Shown: positions 1 to 12,713, counted from the stretch's first letter. The stretch: DNA of 64,000 bases from Streptomyces sp. NA04227 (GCF_013364195.1 NZ_CP054918.1:744001-808000); one strand, 5' to 3'. The notes: generated from the letters alone by a model not told the origin. A program made the numbers and translations.

Positions 1-515
1 CACAGCTCGAAGATCTCCGCCGGGTCGGGCAGGCGGCCCTTGCCGGTGTCGACGCCGGTCAGTCGGCCTACGGCGGGCTCGACCACGACAGCGCCGCGGC
101 GGCGGAGTGTGGCGACGTTCTCCTGGGTGGCCGGGTGCTCCCACATCTCGGTGTGCATCGCGGGCGCGAAGACCACCGGACAGCGCGCGGTGAGCAGGGT
201 GTTGGTGAGCAGGTCGTCGGCGAGGCCGTGGGCCGCCTTGGCGAGGATGTCGGCGGTGGCGGGGGCGACCACGACCAGATCGGCGCGCTGGCCGATGCGG
301 ACGTGCGGCACCTCGTGCACATCGGACCAGACCTCGGTGGCGACCGGGTTCCCGGACAGCGCCGCCCAGGTCGCCGCCCCCACGAACTGCAGCGCGGACC
401 CGGTGGGCACCACGCGTACGTCGTGCCCCGACTCGGTCAGCCGCCGCAGCAGCTCGCACGCCTTGTACGCGGCGATGCCTCCGCTGACCCCGAGAACCAC
501 CTTCGGCTTGTCCAC
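1..515 (-). CDS. coaBC: Phosphopantothenoylcysteine decarboxylase/synthetase CoaBC, N-terminal part (runs off the window)
   Basis: CoaBC makes 4'-phosphopantetheine precursors for coenzyme A: the N-terminal flavoprotein half decarboxylates phosphopantothenoylcysteine and the C-terminal half synthesises it. Only about 171 N-terminal residues are in the window. The frame opens with a GTG start reading VDKPKVVLGVSGGIAAYKAC, the flavoprotein-fold entry typical of CoaC. It continues with VVVAPATADILAKAAHGLADDLL and APAMHTEMW, including the conserved PAMH segment. A GGGGAGAGG-like ribosome binding site precedes the GTG. It lies downstream of rpoZ on the same strand, a common actinobacterial order (gmk-rpoZ-coaBC-metK). 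The coding frame is open to base 1, so the end is missing here only because the window stops. Confidence 0.95.
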   Translation of the reverse strand, partial: MDKPKVVLGVSGGIAAYKACELLRRLTESGHDVRVVPTGSALQFVGAATWAALSGNPVATEVWSDVHEVPHVRIGQRADLVVVAPATADILAKAAHGLADDLLTNTLLTARCPVVFAPAMHTEMWEHPATQENVATLRRRGAVVVEPAVGRLTGVDTGKGRLPDPAEIFEL

Positions 516-622
516 CGTCCGCCTCTCCCCTGCTCGCACCGTGTTCACGGTGACCGGCGTCCGGCCGCCCCGGCGTGAGCCGGGACGGGACCGGATACGC
601 GTCCTTGCTCCATGACACACCA

Positions 623-673
623 CAGGCCCGGCAGGTACCTCGTCGGCTCTCGCCGGGAGGTACGCCGGGCCTG
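623..673. terminator. Hairpin between rpoZ and coaBC
   Basis: Arms 623-641 and 657-673 pair as a 10 bp stem (CAGGCCCGGC with GCCGGGCCTG) followed, after a 2-nt bulge, by a 7 bp stem (GTACCTC with GAGGTAC). The loop is about 15 nt. It lies in the 244-base gap between rpoZ and coaBC, so it may end or attenuate rpoZ transcription. There is no clear T tract, which is usual in Streptomyces. Confidence 0.6.
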
Positions 674-759
674 TCGTGAAATTCCCGAGCCGCTCGACTT
701 TCTTCGAGCGGGGGAACCGAACAGCCCGCAGGCGGTCCCGATCCTGCTCGCAGGGCTGC

Positions 760-1032
760 TTACTGAGCCGGGCCCTCGATGGCCTCGGAGGTGAGCAGAC
801 CGGCGTTGATCTCGCGCAGGGCGATCGAGAGCGGCTTCTCGTGGACGTGCGTGTCGACGAGCGGACCGACGTACTCGAGGAGGCCCTCACCGAGCTGGGA
901 GTAGTACGCGTTGATCTGACGCGCGCGCTTGGCCGCGTAGATCACCAGGCTGTACTTCGAGTCGGTGGCCTCGAGGAGCTCGTCGATCGGCGGGTTGATG
1001 ATGCCCTCGGGCGCGGTGATGGAAGAGGACAC
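760..1032 (-). CDS. rpoZ: RNA polymerase omega subunit RpoZ
   Basis: Small omega subunit that helps assemble and stabilise core RNA polymerase around the beta' subunit. The protein is 90 residues, normal for actinobacteria. It contains the conserved segment [20 protein letters not shown] near residues 22-41, where the omega family binds beta'. The start is a GTG ([10 protein letters not shown]) preceded by GGAAGG at 6 nt spacing. It sits between gmk (122 bases upstream on the same strand) and coaBC, the usual cluster for this gene. Confidence 0.97.
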   Translation of the reverse strand: MSSSITAPEGIINPPIDELLEATDSKYSLVIYAAKRARQINAYYSQLGEGLLEYVGPLVDTHVHEKPLSIALREINAGLLTSEAIEGPAQ

Positions 1033-1154
1033 GCTCTACCTTCCGAACGATGAGACAGAAACTTGCAGAAAGAAACCTACGCACTGTCGGAGCCGCGGGG
1101 TGGTGATGCGGTCCTGCTGTGTGCGGCTGGTCGACGCGGGAGTCAAGCTCCCGG

Positions 1155-1748
1155 TCACAGTACGTCCATCAAGGCTAGCAGCTCGCGGGACACGTCCTCG
1201 ACGGCGGTGTTGACGAGCGTGACGTCGAACTCCGACTCGGCGGCCAGCTCGGTCTTCGCTGCCTCCAGACGGCGCTCGATGACCTCGGGTGCCTCGGTGC
1301 CCCGGCCGGTCAGCCGACGCACCAGTTCCTCCCACGAGGGCGGCGCCAGGAACACCAGACGCGCCTCGGGCATGGACTCGCGCACCAGACGCGCCCCCTG
1401 GAGGTCGATCTCCAGGAGTACGGGCTCGCCCGCTTCGAGGCGCTCCAGCACCGCGCGACGCGGGGTGCCGTAGCGGTTGCCGGCGAACTCGGCCCATTCG
1501 AGCAGTTCGCCGTTGGCGACGAGCTTGTCGAACTCGTCGTCGGTGACAAAGAAGTACTGCACGCCGTGCTTCTCACCGGGTCGCGGCTTACGGGTCGTCG
1601 CCGACACCGAGAGCCAGACCGCGGGGTGTTCCTTGCGCAGATGGGCGACGACCGTGCTCTTGCCGACCCCGGAAGGGCCGGAGAGCACGGTCAGCCGCGG
1701 ACGAGCGTCCGGGGACTTGGGGGTCGTCCCCCGGGATGTTGCAGCCAT
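1155..1748 (-). CDS. gmk: Guanylate kinase
   Basis: Phosphorylates GMP to GDP with ATP in purine salvage and synthesis. The 197-residue protein has a P-loop GPSGVGKS at residues 24-31. It also has the GMP-binding segment [21 protein letters not shown] and the [10 protein letters not shown] strand found in guanylate kinases. The ATG at 1748 agrees with the family; about 20 extra N-terminal residues before the P-loop are normal in Streptomyces. It lies 38 bases downstream of mihF and upstream of rpoZ, probably in one transcription unit. Confidence 0.97.
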   Translation of the reverse strand: MAATSRGTTPKSPDARPRLTVLSGPSGVGKSTVVAHLRKEHPAVWLSVSATTRKPRPGEKHGVQYFFVTDDEFDKLVANGELLEWAEFAGNRYGTPRRAVLERLEAGEPVLLEIDLQGARLVRESMPEARLVFLAPPSWEELVRRLTGRGTEAPEVIERRLEAAKTELAAESEFDVTLVNTAVEDVSRELLALMDVL

Positions 1749-1786
1749 GCAGCGATTATCCAGGTTCTCGGGGGTGCCCGGGAACG

Positions 1787-2110
1787 TCAGGCAGCGCCGC
1801 CGCCGAACTCCCGCTCCAGGGACGCGATCTGGTTGGAGCCGAGACCGCGCACACGGCGGCTCTCGGAGATGCCGAGCCGCTCCATGATCTGCTTGGCGCG
1901 GACCTTGCCGACGCCGGGAAGCGATTCAAGGAGGGCGGAGACCTTCATCTTGCCGATGACGTCGTTCTCCTGACCCTGCTTGATGACCTCGTGGAGCGAA
2001 GCGCCGGAGTGCTTGAGTCGATTCTTCACCTCGGCCCGCTCCCGGCGAGCCGCGGCGGCCTTTTCGAGCGCGGCTGCGCGCTGTTCAGGGGTAAGGGGCG
2101 GAAGAGCCAC
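1787..2110 (-). CDS. mihF: Actinobacterial integration host factor sIHF
   Basis: Nucleoid-associated DNA-binding protein of actinobacteria, unrelated to enterobacterial IHF, which binds and bends duplex DNA and affects sporulation and antibiotic production in Streptomyces. I chose the GTG at 2110 ([20 protein letters not shown]), which gives 107 residues, the known sIHF length; the longer ATG frame from 2173 adds 21 non-conserved residues. The C-terminal part carries [18 protein letters not shown], the helix-two-turns-helix DNA-binding region. The gmk gene follows closely. Confidence 0.95.
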   Translation of the reverse strand: MALPPLTPEQRAAALEKAAAARRERAEVKNRLKHSGASLHEVIKQGQENDVIGKMKVSALLESLPGVGKVRAKQIMERLGISESRRVRGLGSNQIASLEREFGGGAA

Positions 2111-2324
2111 GCCTACGTCACCTCGGATGTCGAACTGTCGGATACGGACCGGTGAGGAACCTAATGGCCCCACACCTGGTGAGCAACGAGCAACGCGCTT
2201 GCCCGTCCGCTCTCGACGGAGACTAGCGGCCTAGACCGCTCCAGTCAGCGAGAACAGACGAAAAGTCCTGGTCAGCCTCTGTCGAGCCCGACATTACCGG
2301 CATAACACCCGAGATTTTTGACTT

Positions 2325-2338
2325 CGTGCATATGCACG
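2325..2338. promoter_or_regulatory. Perfect 14-bp palindrome upstream of mihF
   Basis: CGTGCATATGCACG reads the same on both strands. It lies in the 329-base gap (2111-2439) between mihF and pyrF, about 215 bases upstream of the mihF start, so it could be an operator or a protein-binding site. I do not recognise the motif as the site of a known regulator. The rest of this gap holds only the pyrF terminator and the mihF promoter region. Confidence 0.35.
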
Positions 2339-2395
2339 GACCCGCGCACCAGGTCAGTGGCACCCCGTCACGGCGCGCACGCCCGCCTCCGCGAA

Positions 2396-2431
2396 CGCGG
2401 GCGCACACCCCGTCCCGGGTGTGCGCCCGCG
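2396..2431. terminator. Terminator after pyrF
   Basis: A perfect 15 bp GC-rich stem (CGCGGGCGCACACCC with GGGTGTGCGCCCGCG) closes a 6-nt loop just past the pyrF stop codon. It is the likely end of the pyr operon transcript. Confidence 0.8.
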
Positions 2432-2439
2432 CCCCGCGC

Positions 2440-3282
2440 TCAGCGTGCGGCGAGCGCCGTCCGGATCTCGTCCGCATAGCGCTCGGCCGCGCCGCGCAGG
2501 GCGGCCGGGTCGGGACCCGCGCCGAGGACCGCGCGGCTGACGTTGGGGACCACACGGTCGACGGCCGCACCGAAGACACGCGGCAGATCCGCCGGGGTGG
2601 CGCCCTGTGCCCCGATGCCGGGAGCGAGGAGCGGCCCGTTGATGTCGAGGCCGACTCCGGCGTCGGCGAGGGTGGCACCGATGACGGCACCGACCGAGCC
2701 GAGCGGGCTCGCGCCCGCGTTCTCCGCGCTGATGTGGTCGAGCATGAGCTGGGCGACGCTGCCGCCGTTCGCGGCGCGGGCGCGCTGCACCTCGGCCCCC
2801 TCCGGGTTCGAGGTGAGGCCGAGGACGAAGACGCCGGTGCCGCTCGCGGCGGCCAGGTCGAGCGCGGGCCGCAGCGAGCCGAAGCCCAGGTACGGGGAGA
2901 CGGTCACCGCGTCCGAGAACAGCGGGGCGTCCGGGCGCAGGTAGGTCTCGGCGTACGCGGCCATGGTGGAGCCGATGTCGCCGCGCTTGGCGTCCATCAG
3001 CACCAGGGCGCCGGCCGCGCGGGCCTCGGCGACCGCGTGCTCCAGTACCGCGACGCCCCGGGAGCCGAACCGCTCGAAGAAGGCGGACTGCGGCTTGAGT
3101 ACGGCGACCCGCTCGGCGAGCGCTTCCACGACGGTACGGGTGAAGCGCTCCAGGCCCGCGATGTCGTCGCCGAGGCCCCAGGCCTGAAGGAGCGAGGCGT
3201 GCGGGTCGATGCCGACACAGAGCGGGCCACGGGTGTCCATGGCCTGCCGCAGTCGGGTGCCGAAGGGTTCGAGAGCGCTCAT
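2440..3282 (-). CDS. pyrF: Orotidine 5'-phosphate decarboxylase
   Basis: Last step of UMP synthesis, decarboxylating OMP. The protein is 280 residues and of the longer class (often called type 2) found in mycobacteria and streptomycetes. The catalytic lysine lies in the segment MDAKRGDIGST (Lys99), and LCVGIDPHASLL near residues 21-32 is the phosphate/pyrimidine barrel entry. The ATG at 3282 overlaps the pyrD stop codon as ATGA, so the genes are translationally coupled. It is the last gene of the pyr operon and is followed by a strong hairpin. Confidence 0.96.
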   Translation of the reverse strand: MSALEPFGTRLRQAMDTRGPLCVGIDPHASLLQAWGLGDDIAGLERFTRTVVEALAERVAVLKPQSAFFERFGSRGVAVLEHAVAEARAAGALVLMDAKRGDIGSTMAAYAETYLRPDAPLFSDAVTVSPYLGFGSLRPALDLAAASGTGVFVLGLTSNPEGAEVQRARAANGGSVAQLMLDHISAENAGASPLGSVGAVIGATLADAGVGLDINGPLLAPGIGAQGATPADLPRVFGAAVDRVVPNVSRAVLGAGPDPAALRGAAERYADEIRTALAAR

Positions 3283-4382
3283 GCCGCTGCCTTCCTGGTC
3301 TCGGCGCCGACCGCGTCGGCGAGGGTTTCGTACGGGCTGTCGCGCAGCCGGGCCGCCAGCCCCTTGTGGACCGAGCGGGCCCAGAGGGGGCCCTGGTAGA
3401 TGAAGGCGCTGTAGCCCTGGACGAGGGTGGCTCCGGCGAGGATGCGCTGCCAGGCGTCCTCGGCCGTCTCGACGCCGCCGACGCCGACGAGCGTGATACG
3501 CCCGCCGACCCTGCCGTACAGCCGCCTCAGCACCTGAAGGGAGCGCTCCTTGAGCGGGGCGCCGGACAGGCCACCGGTCTCGGCGGTGAGGTCCGAGGCG
3601 GAGCTCAGACCCTCGCGGGAGATGGTGGTGTTGGTGGCGATGATGCCGTCCAGGCCGAGTTCGAGGGCCAGGTCGGCGACCGCGTCGATGTCCTCGTCCG
3701 CGAGGTCGGGGGCGATCTTGACGAGCAGGGGGACCCGGCGGTCGGTGACCGTACGGTCGGCGGCCTCGCGTACGGCGGTGAGCAGCGGCCTGAGGTGTTC
3801 GACCGCCTGGAGGTTGCGCAGGCCGGGAGTGTTGGGCGAGCTGACGTTGACGACCAGGTAGTCGGCGTAGCCGGCGAGGCGCTCGGCGGAGGTCACGTAG
3901 TCGGCGACGGCCTCCTGTTCGGGCACCGTCTTGGTCTTGCCGATGTTGACGCCGACGGTGGCCTTGAACGCGGCCTTGCGGGTGGCGAGCCGTTCGGCCA
4001 CCGCAGCGGAGCCGTCGTTGTTGAAGCCCATGCGGTTGATCAGCGCGCGGTCGGCGACCAGCCGGAACAGCCGCTGCTTGGGGTTGCCGGGCTGGGCCTG
4101 GCCGGTCACGGTGCCGATCTCGATGTGGTCGAAGCCGAGCATGGTCATGCCGTCGATGGCCGAGGCGTTCTTGTCGAAACCGGCCGCGAGGCCGAACGGG
4201 CCGTGCATGCGCAGGCCCAGCGCCTCGGTGCGCAGTTCCCGGTGGCGGGGCGCGAGCAGGGCGGCGAGGAAGGTGCGCAGTACGGGGATGCGGGCGGCGA
4301 GGCGGATCCAGGCGAAGGCGAGGTGGTGGGCCCGCTCGGGATCCATCCGCCGGAAGACCAGCCGGAAGAAGAGTGCGTACAT
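3279..4382 (-). CDS. pyrD: Dihydroorotate dehydrogenase (quinone), class 2
   Basis: Oxidises dihydroorotate to orotate at the membrane, passing electrons to quinone. The 367-residue protein starts with an N-terminal helix region ([20 protein letters not shown]), the membrane- and quinone-binding extension of class 2 enzymes. The catalytic serine region reads [14 protein letters not shown]-binding glycine loops follow, including [12 protein letters not shown]. The ATG at 4382 has AGGA upstream. It follows carB after a 53-base gap that holds a long hairpin, and it overlaps pyrF by 4 nt. Confidence 0.96.
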   Translation of the reverse strand: MYALFFRLVFRRMDPERAHHLAFAWIRLAARIPVLRTFLAALLAPRHRELRTEALGLRMHGPFGLAAGFDKNASAIDGMTMLGFDHIEIGTVTGQAQPGNPKQRLFRLVADRALINRMGFNNDGSAAVAERLATRKAAFKATVGVNIGKTKTVPEQEAVADYVTSAERLAGYADYLVVNVSSPNTPGLRNLQAVEHLRPLLTAVREAADRTVTDRRVPLLVKIAPDLADEDIDAVADLALELGLDGIIATNTTISREGLSSASDLTAETGGLSGAPLKERSLQVLRRLYGRVGGRITLVGVGGVETAEDAWQRILAGATLVQGYSAFIYQGPLWARSVHKGLAARLRDSPYETLADAVGAETRKAAA

Positions 4383-4400
4383 GTGGTGGTGTCCTCATGA

Positions 4401-4432
4401 AGAGGGGGACACCGGTTTCGGTGTCCCCCTCT
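4401..4432. terminator. Long perfect hairpin between carB and pyrD
   Basis: AGAGGGGGACACCG and CGGTGTCCCCCTCT form a 14 bp perfect stem with a 4-nt GTTT loop. It begins only a few bases after the carB stop codon and ends about 20 bases before the pyrD start, inside an otherwise tightly packed operon. It could be a partial terminator that lowers pyrDF expression, or an mRNA processing or stability element. Confidence 0.65.
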
Positions 4433-4435
4433 TGG

Positions 4436-7736
<3,301 letters not shown>

Positions 7737-7744
<8 letters not shown>

Positions 7745-8879
7745 GCGCGGCCTCCATCAGGGAAACGAAGCGGTCGAACAGGTAGGCCGCGTCGTGCGGG
7801 CCCGCTGCTGCTTCGGGGTGGTACTGGACGCTGAAGGCCGGCCGGTCGAGGAGCCGGAGCCCCTCCACCACCTCGTCGTTGAGGCAGACGTGCGAGACCT
7901 CTGCACGGCCGTAGGGGGTGTCGGAGATCCGGTCGAGCGGCGCGTCGACGGCGAACCCGTGGTTGTGCGCGGTGACTTCGACCTTTCCGGTGGTGCGGTC
8001 CTGCACCGGCTGGTTGATCCCGCGGTGGCCGTACTTCAGCTTGAAGGTGCCAAAGCCCAGGGCGCGGCCGAGGATCTGGTTGCCGAAGCAGATGCCGAAC
8101 AGCGGGGTGCCGCGCTCCAGGACGCCGCGCATCACCGAGACCGGGTGGTCGGCGGTGGCGGGGTCGCCGGGGCCGTTGGAGAAGAAGACGCCGTCCGGGT
8201 TCACCGCGTAGACGTCCTCGACGCTCGCGGTGGCGGGCAGCACGTGGACCTCGATGCCGCGCTCGGCCATCCGGTGCGGGGTCATGCCCTTGATACCGAG
8301 GTCCACGGCGGCGACGGTGAACTTCTTGGTGCCGATCGCGGGGACCACGTAGGTCTCCTTGGTGGCGACCTCGGCGGACAGGTCGGCGCCCTTCATCTCG
8401 GGCGCCTGGCGGACCTCGGCGAGCATGGTGCCCTCGTCGGGCAGCGCGTTGCCGGAGAAGATGCCGACCCGCATGGCACCGCGCTCGCGCAGGTGCCGGG
8501 TCAGCGCCCGGGTGTCGACGCCGCTGATGCCGACGACGCCCTGGCGGGCGAGCTCCTCGTCGAGGGTGCGCCGGGAGCGCCAGTTGGAGGGGACCCGCGC
8601 GGGGTCGCGTACGACATAGCCGGAGACCCAGATCCGCTGCGACTCGGGGTCCTCGTCGTTGACCCCGGTGTTGCCGATGTGCGGGGCGGTCATCACGACG
8701 ACCTGGCGGTGGTACGAGGGGTCGGTGAGAGTCTCCTGGTAGCCGGTCATGCCGGTGGAGAAGACCGCCTCGCCGAAGGTCTCCCCCACCGCCCCGTAGG
8801 CGCGGCCGCGGAACGTCCGGCCGTCCTCCAGGACCAGTACGGCGGGGACCTTTTCGGCCTGCCTGGTGGGGGTGCTCAT
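7737..8879 (-). CDS. carA: Carbamoyl phosphate synthase, small (glutaminase) subunit
   Basis: Hydrolyses glutamine and passes ammonia to CarB. The protein is 380 residues. Its class I glutamine amidotransferase domain has nucleophile Cys264 in [11 protein letters not shown] and the His354/Glu356 pair in VQYHPEA. The more common form of the nucleophile motif is GICLGHQ; GICFGNQ keeps the nucleophile. I used the ATG at 8879 ([10 protein letters not shown]), which overlaps the stop codon of the upstream membrane-protein gene as ATGA; longer frames reach into that gene. Confidence 0.97.
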
Positions 8880-9463
8880 GGGGTTGCGCCTTCCGTGTTC
8901 GGTTCTGTGGTGCGCGGGCCGACGAGTGCGGCGACGGCGTCGACCCACTCGGCCTGGCCCGCCGCGCGGTCGAGGCGGAACCCGGAGTCGAGTTCCTGCT
9001 CGCCGTGCTGCCAGGTGACGATCAGCATGCCGCCCTCGGTGAGGACCTTGCCCGCGATGCCCTTGTCGAGGCGGGCCTCGCGGAGCCGGTCGGCCGGGAC
9101 GAAGAAGTCGGTGGCTCCGGGGCGTACGACGTCCAGGCCCTCGGCGGTGAGGGTCAGTTCGGCCCGGCTGCGGGTACCGAGGCCGTGCGCGACGATCCGG
9201 TCCAGCCAGTGCCCCGCGGTGGTGGAGCCGTGGTAGCGGCCGCTGGCCGCGAGCAGCACCGGGCCGGTGTCCTCGGGGGTGGCGGGCAGCTCCGGCAGGT
9301 CGCTCTGCAGAGTGCCGCGCCACTTCCAGCCCTGGCGCATCAGCCAGTAGACGAAGGCGACGAACACGGCGAGTCCCACGAGCCAGCCGATACGGGCTGC
9401 CCAGTCGGTCACCTCCGCGGACTCCTTCTCGGCGGCGAGGACGTACAGGTCGGCAGTAATCAC
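8876..9463 (-). CDS. Membrane-anchored protein with PH-like domain inside the pyr operon
   Basis: A 195-residue protein of unknown function encoded between pyrC and carA, overlapping carA by 4 nt and pyrC by 4 nt. I chose the GTG at 9463 ([17 protein letters not shown]). A single hydrophobic segment, [18 protein letters not shown] near residues 25-42, should anchor it in the membrane. The rest is a soluble mostly beta domain (residues about 60-185) that resembles bacterial PH-like domains. The gene position recurs in Streptomyces pyr operons, from memory, so it is likely not a chance insertion. Its link to pyrimidine synthesis is not known to me. Confidence 0.8.
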   Translation of the reverse strand: MITADLYVLAAEKESAEVTDWAARIGWLVGLAVFVAFVYWLMRQGWKWRGTLQSDLPELPATPEDTGPVLLAASGRYHGSTTAGHWLDRIVAHGLGTRSRAELTLTAEGLDVVRPGATDFFVPADRLREARLDKGIAGKVLTEGGMLIVTWQHGEQELDSGFRLDRAAGQAEWVDAVAALVGPRTTEPNTEGATP

Positions 9464-10746
9464 GCGAGCATCCCGTCTACGACTGTGGCCCGGCCCCGCA
9501 GCCAGGTGTGAGTGACGCGCCCCGGCAGCTCGCGGCCCTCGTACGGGGTGTTGCGGCTGCGGGAGGCGAAGCCCGCGGGGTCCACGACACCACGGTAAGC
9601 CGGATCGAGAAGGGTCAGGTTCGCGGGCTCGCCGGAGGCGACGGGGCGCCCGTGGCCCTTGAGACGGCCGATGGCGGCGGGCCGGACGGACATCCGCTCG
9701 GCGACCTGGGCCCAGTCGAGCAGACCGGTGTCGACCATGGTGTGCTGCACGACCGAGAGCGCCGTCTCCAGGCCGACCATGCCCATGGCTGCGGCGGCCC
9801 ACTCGCAGTCCTTGTCCTCGTGCGGGTGGGGTGCGTGATCGGTGGCCACACAGTCGATGGTGCCGTCGGCCAGGGCCTCGCGCAGGGCGAGGACGTCCGC
9901 CTCGGTGCGCAGCGGCGGGTTGACCTTGTACACCGGGTCGTAGCTGCGGACCAGTTCGTCGGTGAGCAGCAGGTGGTGCGGGGTGACCTCGGCGGTGACG
10001 TCCCAGCCCTTCGACTTGGCCCAGCGCACGATCTCGACCGAGCCCGCGGTCGAGAGGTGGCAGATGTGCACACGGGAGCCGACGTGGGCGGCGAGCAGCA
10101 CATCGCGGGCGATGATCGACTCCTCGGCGACCGCGGGCCAGCCGCCGAGCCCGAGTTCGGCCGAGACGACGCCCTCGTTCATCTGGGCGCCCTCGGTCAG
10201 CCGGGGCTCCTGGGCGTGCTGGGCGACCACACCGTCGAAGGCCTTCACGTACTCCAGGGCGCGGCGCATGATCACCGCGTCGTCCACGCACTTGCCGTCG
10301 TCGGAGAAGACCACGACCCCGGCGGCCGACTCGTGCATGGCGCCGAGTTCGGCGAGCTTCTTGCCCTCCAGGCCGACGGTGACGGCGCCGACGGGCTGTA
10401 CGTCGCAGTAGCCGGACTCGCGGCCCAGGCGCCAGACCTGCTCGACGACGCCCGCGGTGTCGGCCACCGGGAAGGTGTTGGCCATCGCGTGTACGGCGGT
10501 GAAGCCGCCGACCGCGGCCGCCTTGGTGCCGGTGAGCACGGTCTCGGAGTCCTCGCGGCCCGGCTCGCGCAGATGCGTGTGCAGGTCGACCAGGCCCGGC
10601 AGAAGCACCTTGCCCTCGGCCTCGACGACCTCGGCGCCCTCGGCGGACAGACCGGCGCCGACCGCCTCGATGGTCTCGCCGTCGATCAGGACGTCCAGCA
10701 CGTCCTTGCCCAGCACCTTCGCCCCACGGATCAGGGTCTTGCTCAT
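9460..10746 (-). CDS. pyrC: Dihydroorotase
   Basis: Cyclises carbamoyl aspartate to dihydroorotate. The 428-residue protein is a class I amidohydrolase with the metal-binding [10 protein letters not shown] motif near residue 58 and further ligands in the segments containing HICHLS and ATDHAPH. The ATG at 10746 ([10 protein letters not shown]) follows GAGGAG at about 11 nt; a GTG three codons upstream overlaps the pyrB stop but has its ribosome binding site too close. The gene lies between pyrB and the PH-like membrane protein gene. Confidence 0.97.
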   Translation of the reverse strand: MSKTLIRGAKVLGKDVLDVLIDGETIEAVGAGLSAEGAEVVEAEGKVLLPGLVDLHTHLREPGREDSETVLTGTKAAAVGGFTAVHAMANTFPVADTAGVVEQVWRLGRESGYCDVQPVGAVTVGLEGKKLAELGAMHESAAGVVVFSDDGKCVDDAVIMRRALEYVKAFDGVVAQHAQEPRLTEGAQMNEGVVSAELGLGGWPAVAEESIIARDVLLAAHVGSRVHICHLSTAGSVEIVRWAKSKGWDVTAEVTPHHLLLTDELVRSYDPVYKVNPPLRTEADVLALREALADGTIDCVATDHAPHPHEDKDCEWAAAAMGMVGLETALSVVQHTMVDTGLLDWAQVAERMSVRPAAIGRLKGHGRPVASGEPANLTLLDPAYRGVVDPAGFASRSRNTPYEGRELPGRVTHTWLRGRATVVDGMLA

Positions 10747-10751
10747 GTCGT

Positions 10752-11747
10752 TCACTTCTCCTCGGTGATGGCGGCGTTGGTGGTGGGGGCGGTGCCCGGC
10801 GCGGGCTCTTGTCCGCCGAGCAGCAGGTAGAGGACGGCCATCCGGATCGAGACACCGTTGGCGACCTGCTCGACGACCGTGCAGCGGTCGGAGTCGGCCA
10901 CGTCCGCGGTGATCTCCATGCCGCGGACCATCGGCCCCGGGTGCATGACGATCGCGTGCCCGGGCATCCTGGACATCCGCTCGCCGTCGAGTCCGTAGCG
11001 GCGCGAGTACTCGCGCTCGGTCGGGAAGAACGCGGCGTTCATCCGCTCCCGCTGGACCCGCAGCATCATCACGGCGTCGGACTTCGGCAGTACCCGGTCG
11101 ATGTCGTACGAGACCTCGCAGGGCCAGGAGTCCACGCCGACCGGCAGCAGGGTGGGCGGGGCGACCAAGGTGACCTCGGCGCCCAGGGTGTGCAGCAGGT
11201 CGACGTTGGAGCGGGCGACCCGGCTGTGCAGGACGTCGCCGACCAGGGTGATGCGCTTGCCCGCCAGGTCCTTGCCGAGTCCGGCGTCCCGTCCGACCAG
11301 GCGGCGGCGCATGGTGAAGGCGTCGAGCAGGGCCTGGGTGGGGTGCTGGTGGGTGCCGTCACCGGCGTTGATCACGGCGGCGTCGATCCAGCCCGAGGTG
11401 GCGAGACGGAAGGGCGCGCCGGAGGCACCGTGCCGTATGACGACGGCGTCCACACCCATCGCCTCCAGGGTCTGCGCGGTGTCCTTCAGGGACTCCCCCT
11501 TGGACACGGACGAGCCCTTGGCGCTGAAGTTGATGACGTCCGCCGACAGCCGCTTCTCGGCGGCCTCGAAGGAGATCCGGGTGCGCGTCGAGTCCTCGAA
11601 GAAGAGGTTCACGACGGTGCGGCCCCGCAGGGTGGGGAGTTTCTTGATCGGCCGGTCGGCGACGCGGGCCATCTCCTCGGCGGTGTCGAGGATGCGGACG
11701 GCGTCGTCCCTTGTGAGGTCGGCGGCCGAGATGAGGTGACGCATCAT
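10752..11747 (-). CDS. pyrB: Aspartate carbamoyltransferase, catalytic subunit
   Basis: Condenses carbamoyl phosphate with aspartate, the committed step of pyrimidine synthesis. The protein is 331 residues with the carbamoyl-phosphate-binding STRTR motif at residues 53-57 and the HPTQ motif in [16 protein letters not shown]. The C-terminal tail (about residues 308-331) is Pro/Ala/Thr-rich and probably not part of the fold. The start at 11747 is the first of two adjacent ATGs and has GGAG 8 nt upstream. No pyrI regulatory subunit is present. Confidence 0.97.
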   Translation of the reverse strand: MMRHLISAADLTRDDAVRILDTAEEMARVADRPIKKLPTLRGRTVVNLFFEDSTRTRISFEAAEKRLSADVINFSAKGSSVSKGESLKDTAQTLEAMGVDAVVIRHGASGAPFRLATSGWIDAAVINAGDGTHQHPTQALLDAFTMRRRLVGRDAGLGKDLAGKRITLVGDVLHSRVARSNVDLLHTLGAEVTLVAPPTLLPVGVDSWPCEVSYDIDRVLPKSDAVMMLRVQRERMNAAFFPTEREYSRRYGLDGERMSRMPGHAIVMHPGPMVRGMEITADVADSDRCTVVEQVANGVSIRMAVLYLLLGGQEPAPGTAPTTNAAITEEK

Positions 11748-11865
11748 CTGGAAGGCTCCGTAGGCGAATTCAGGAGTTTTCCGGCATTCGTCGCGCGCGG
11801 GTGTGCGTGCGTACCGGTGGTCGTCGGTACTTGGCCCCTGGTGCTCGGCACCTTCGGGGCGGGGT

Positions 11866-12516
11866 TCAGCGCCCGTCGGAAGCCGACGCGCCTTCGGGGT
11901 CCTCGGCCGGTGCGGCGCCGCTGGCGCCCTGGCCCGCGGCGGCGGCACCGAGCAGCACGGTGTCGCGGCCGTCCTCCTCGTCGAGGAGCACCTTGACCGT
12001 CTCGCGCAGCGAGGTGGGCAGGTTCTTGCCCACGTAGTCGGCGCGGATGGGCAGTTCCCGGTGGCCCCGGTCGACCAGGACGGCGAGCTGCACGGCCCGC
12101 GGGCGGCCGAGGTCGTTCAGGGCGTCGAGAGCGGCCCGGATGGTGCGCCCGGAGAACAGGACGTCGTCGACGAGGACGACCAGTCGGCCGTCGAGTCCCT
12201 CCGCCGGGATCTCGGTACGGGCCAGCGCACGCGGCGGCCGCATCCGCAGGTCGTCGCGGTACATGGTGATGTCGAGCGAGCCGACCGGGATCTCCGAACC
12301 GGTGATCTCCGCCAGCTTCGCGCCGAGCCGCTGGGCGAGGAAGACGCCGCGGGTCGGAATACCGAGGAGCACCACGTCGTCGGCGCCCTTGGCGCGCTCG
12401 ACGATCTCGTGGGCGATGCGGGTCAGCACCCGCGCGATGTCCGGCGCTTCGAGCACTGCTCGTGCGGCGCCGGGTCCGGCATTGCTGCCGTTGTTGCCGT
12501 TGATCCCGTTGTCCAC
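11866..12516 (-). CDS. pyrR: PyrR, pyrimidine operon regulator / uracil phosphoribosyltransferase fold
   Basis: PyrR binds pyr mRNA when UMP is high and lowers expression of the operon; many members also have uracil phosphoribosyltransferase activity. The 216-residue protein has the phosphoribosyltransferase PRPP loop in [17 protein letters not shown] (about residues 113-129). The last 30 or so residues form a Gly/Ala/Pro/Glu tail beyond the usual length of about 180. The GTG at 12516 follows a perfect AAGGAGGT (12526-12533). It is the first gene of the pyr operon and 118 bases upstream of pyrB. Confidence 0.95.
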   Translation of the reverse strand: MDNGINGNNGSNAGPGAARAVLEAPDIARVLTRIAHEIVERAKGADDVVLLGIPTRGVFLAQRLGAKLAEITGSEIPVGSLDITMYRDDLRMRPPRALARTEIPAEGLDGRLVVLVDDVLFSGRTIRAALDALNDLGRPRAVQLAVLVDRGHRELPIRADYVGKNLPTSLRETVKVLLDEEDGRDTVLLGAAAAGQGASGAAPAEDPEGASASDGR

Positions 12517-12535
12517 GGTAAACGGACCTCCTTCT

Positions 12536-12551
12536 CCGCCTCACGGGACGG
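12536..12551 (-). promoter_or_regulatory. PyrR-binding RNA hairpin at the pyrR ribosome binding site
   Basis: On the minus strand the sequence CCGTCCCGTGAGGCGG folds into a 5 bp stem (CCGTC with GGCGG, one G-U pair) closed by the hexaloop CCGTGA. That loop matches the CNGNGA loop known for PyrR-binding RNAs. Two bases further downstream lies the pyrR Shine-Dalgarno sequence, so bound PyrR would block translation initiation, as described for mycobacterial pyr leaders. This is a motif match by eye. Confidence 0.7.
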
Positions 12552-12683
12552 TTCTTAAAGGACGTCGAATTTGCGCCAGCCATCCTACCAGCAGTGACGT
12601 AGTCCCTCATCACCGGCGGTCCACCCCGGCACACTGTTCGCTCGGAAGGGGCGCGAGAACCCCGTTCGGCTTGACGCAGACAA

Positions 12684-12713
12684 GTAACGCTGCGTAACCT
12701 CACAGTGAGTTAC
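12684..12713. promoter_or_regulatory. BldD operator: one perfect and one near-perfect BldD box side by side
   Basis: Bases 12684-12698 (GTAACGCTGCGTAAC) match every fixed position of the published 15-bp BldD box, nTnACnCwGnGTnAn. The directly adjoining bases 12699-12713 match all but one fixed position. The pair lies 48-77 bases upstream of the bldD start, in the gap shared with the divergent pyrR gene. This fits the known autorepression of bldD. Confidence 0.8.
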
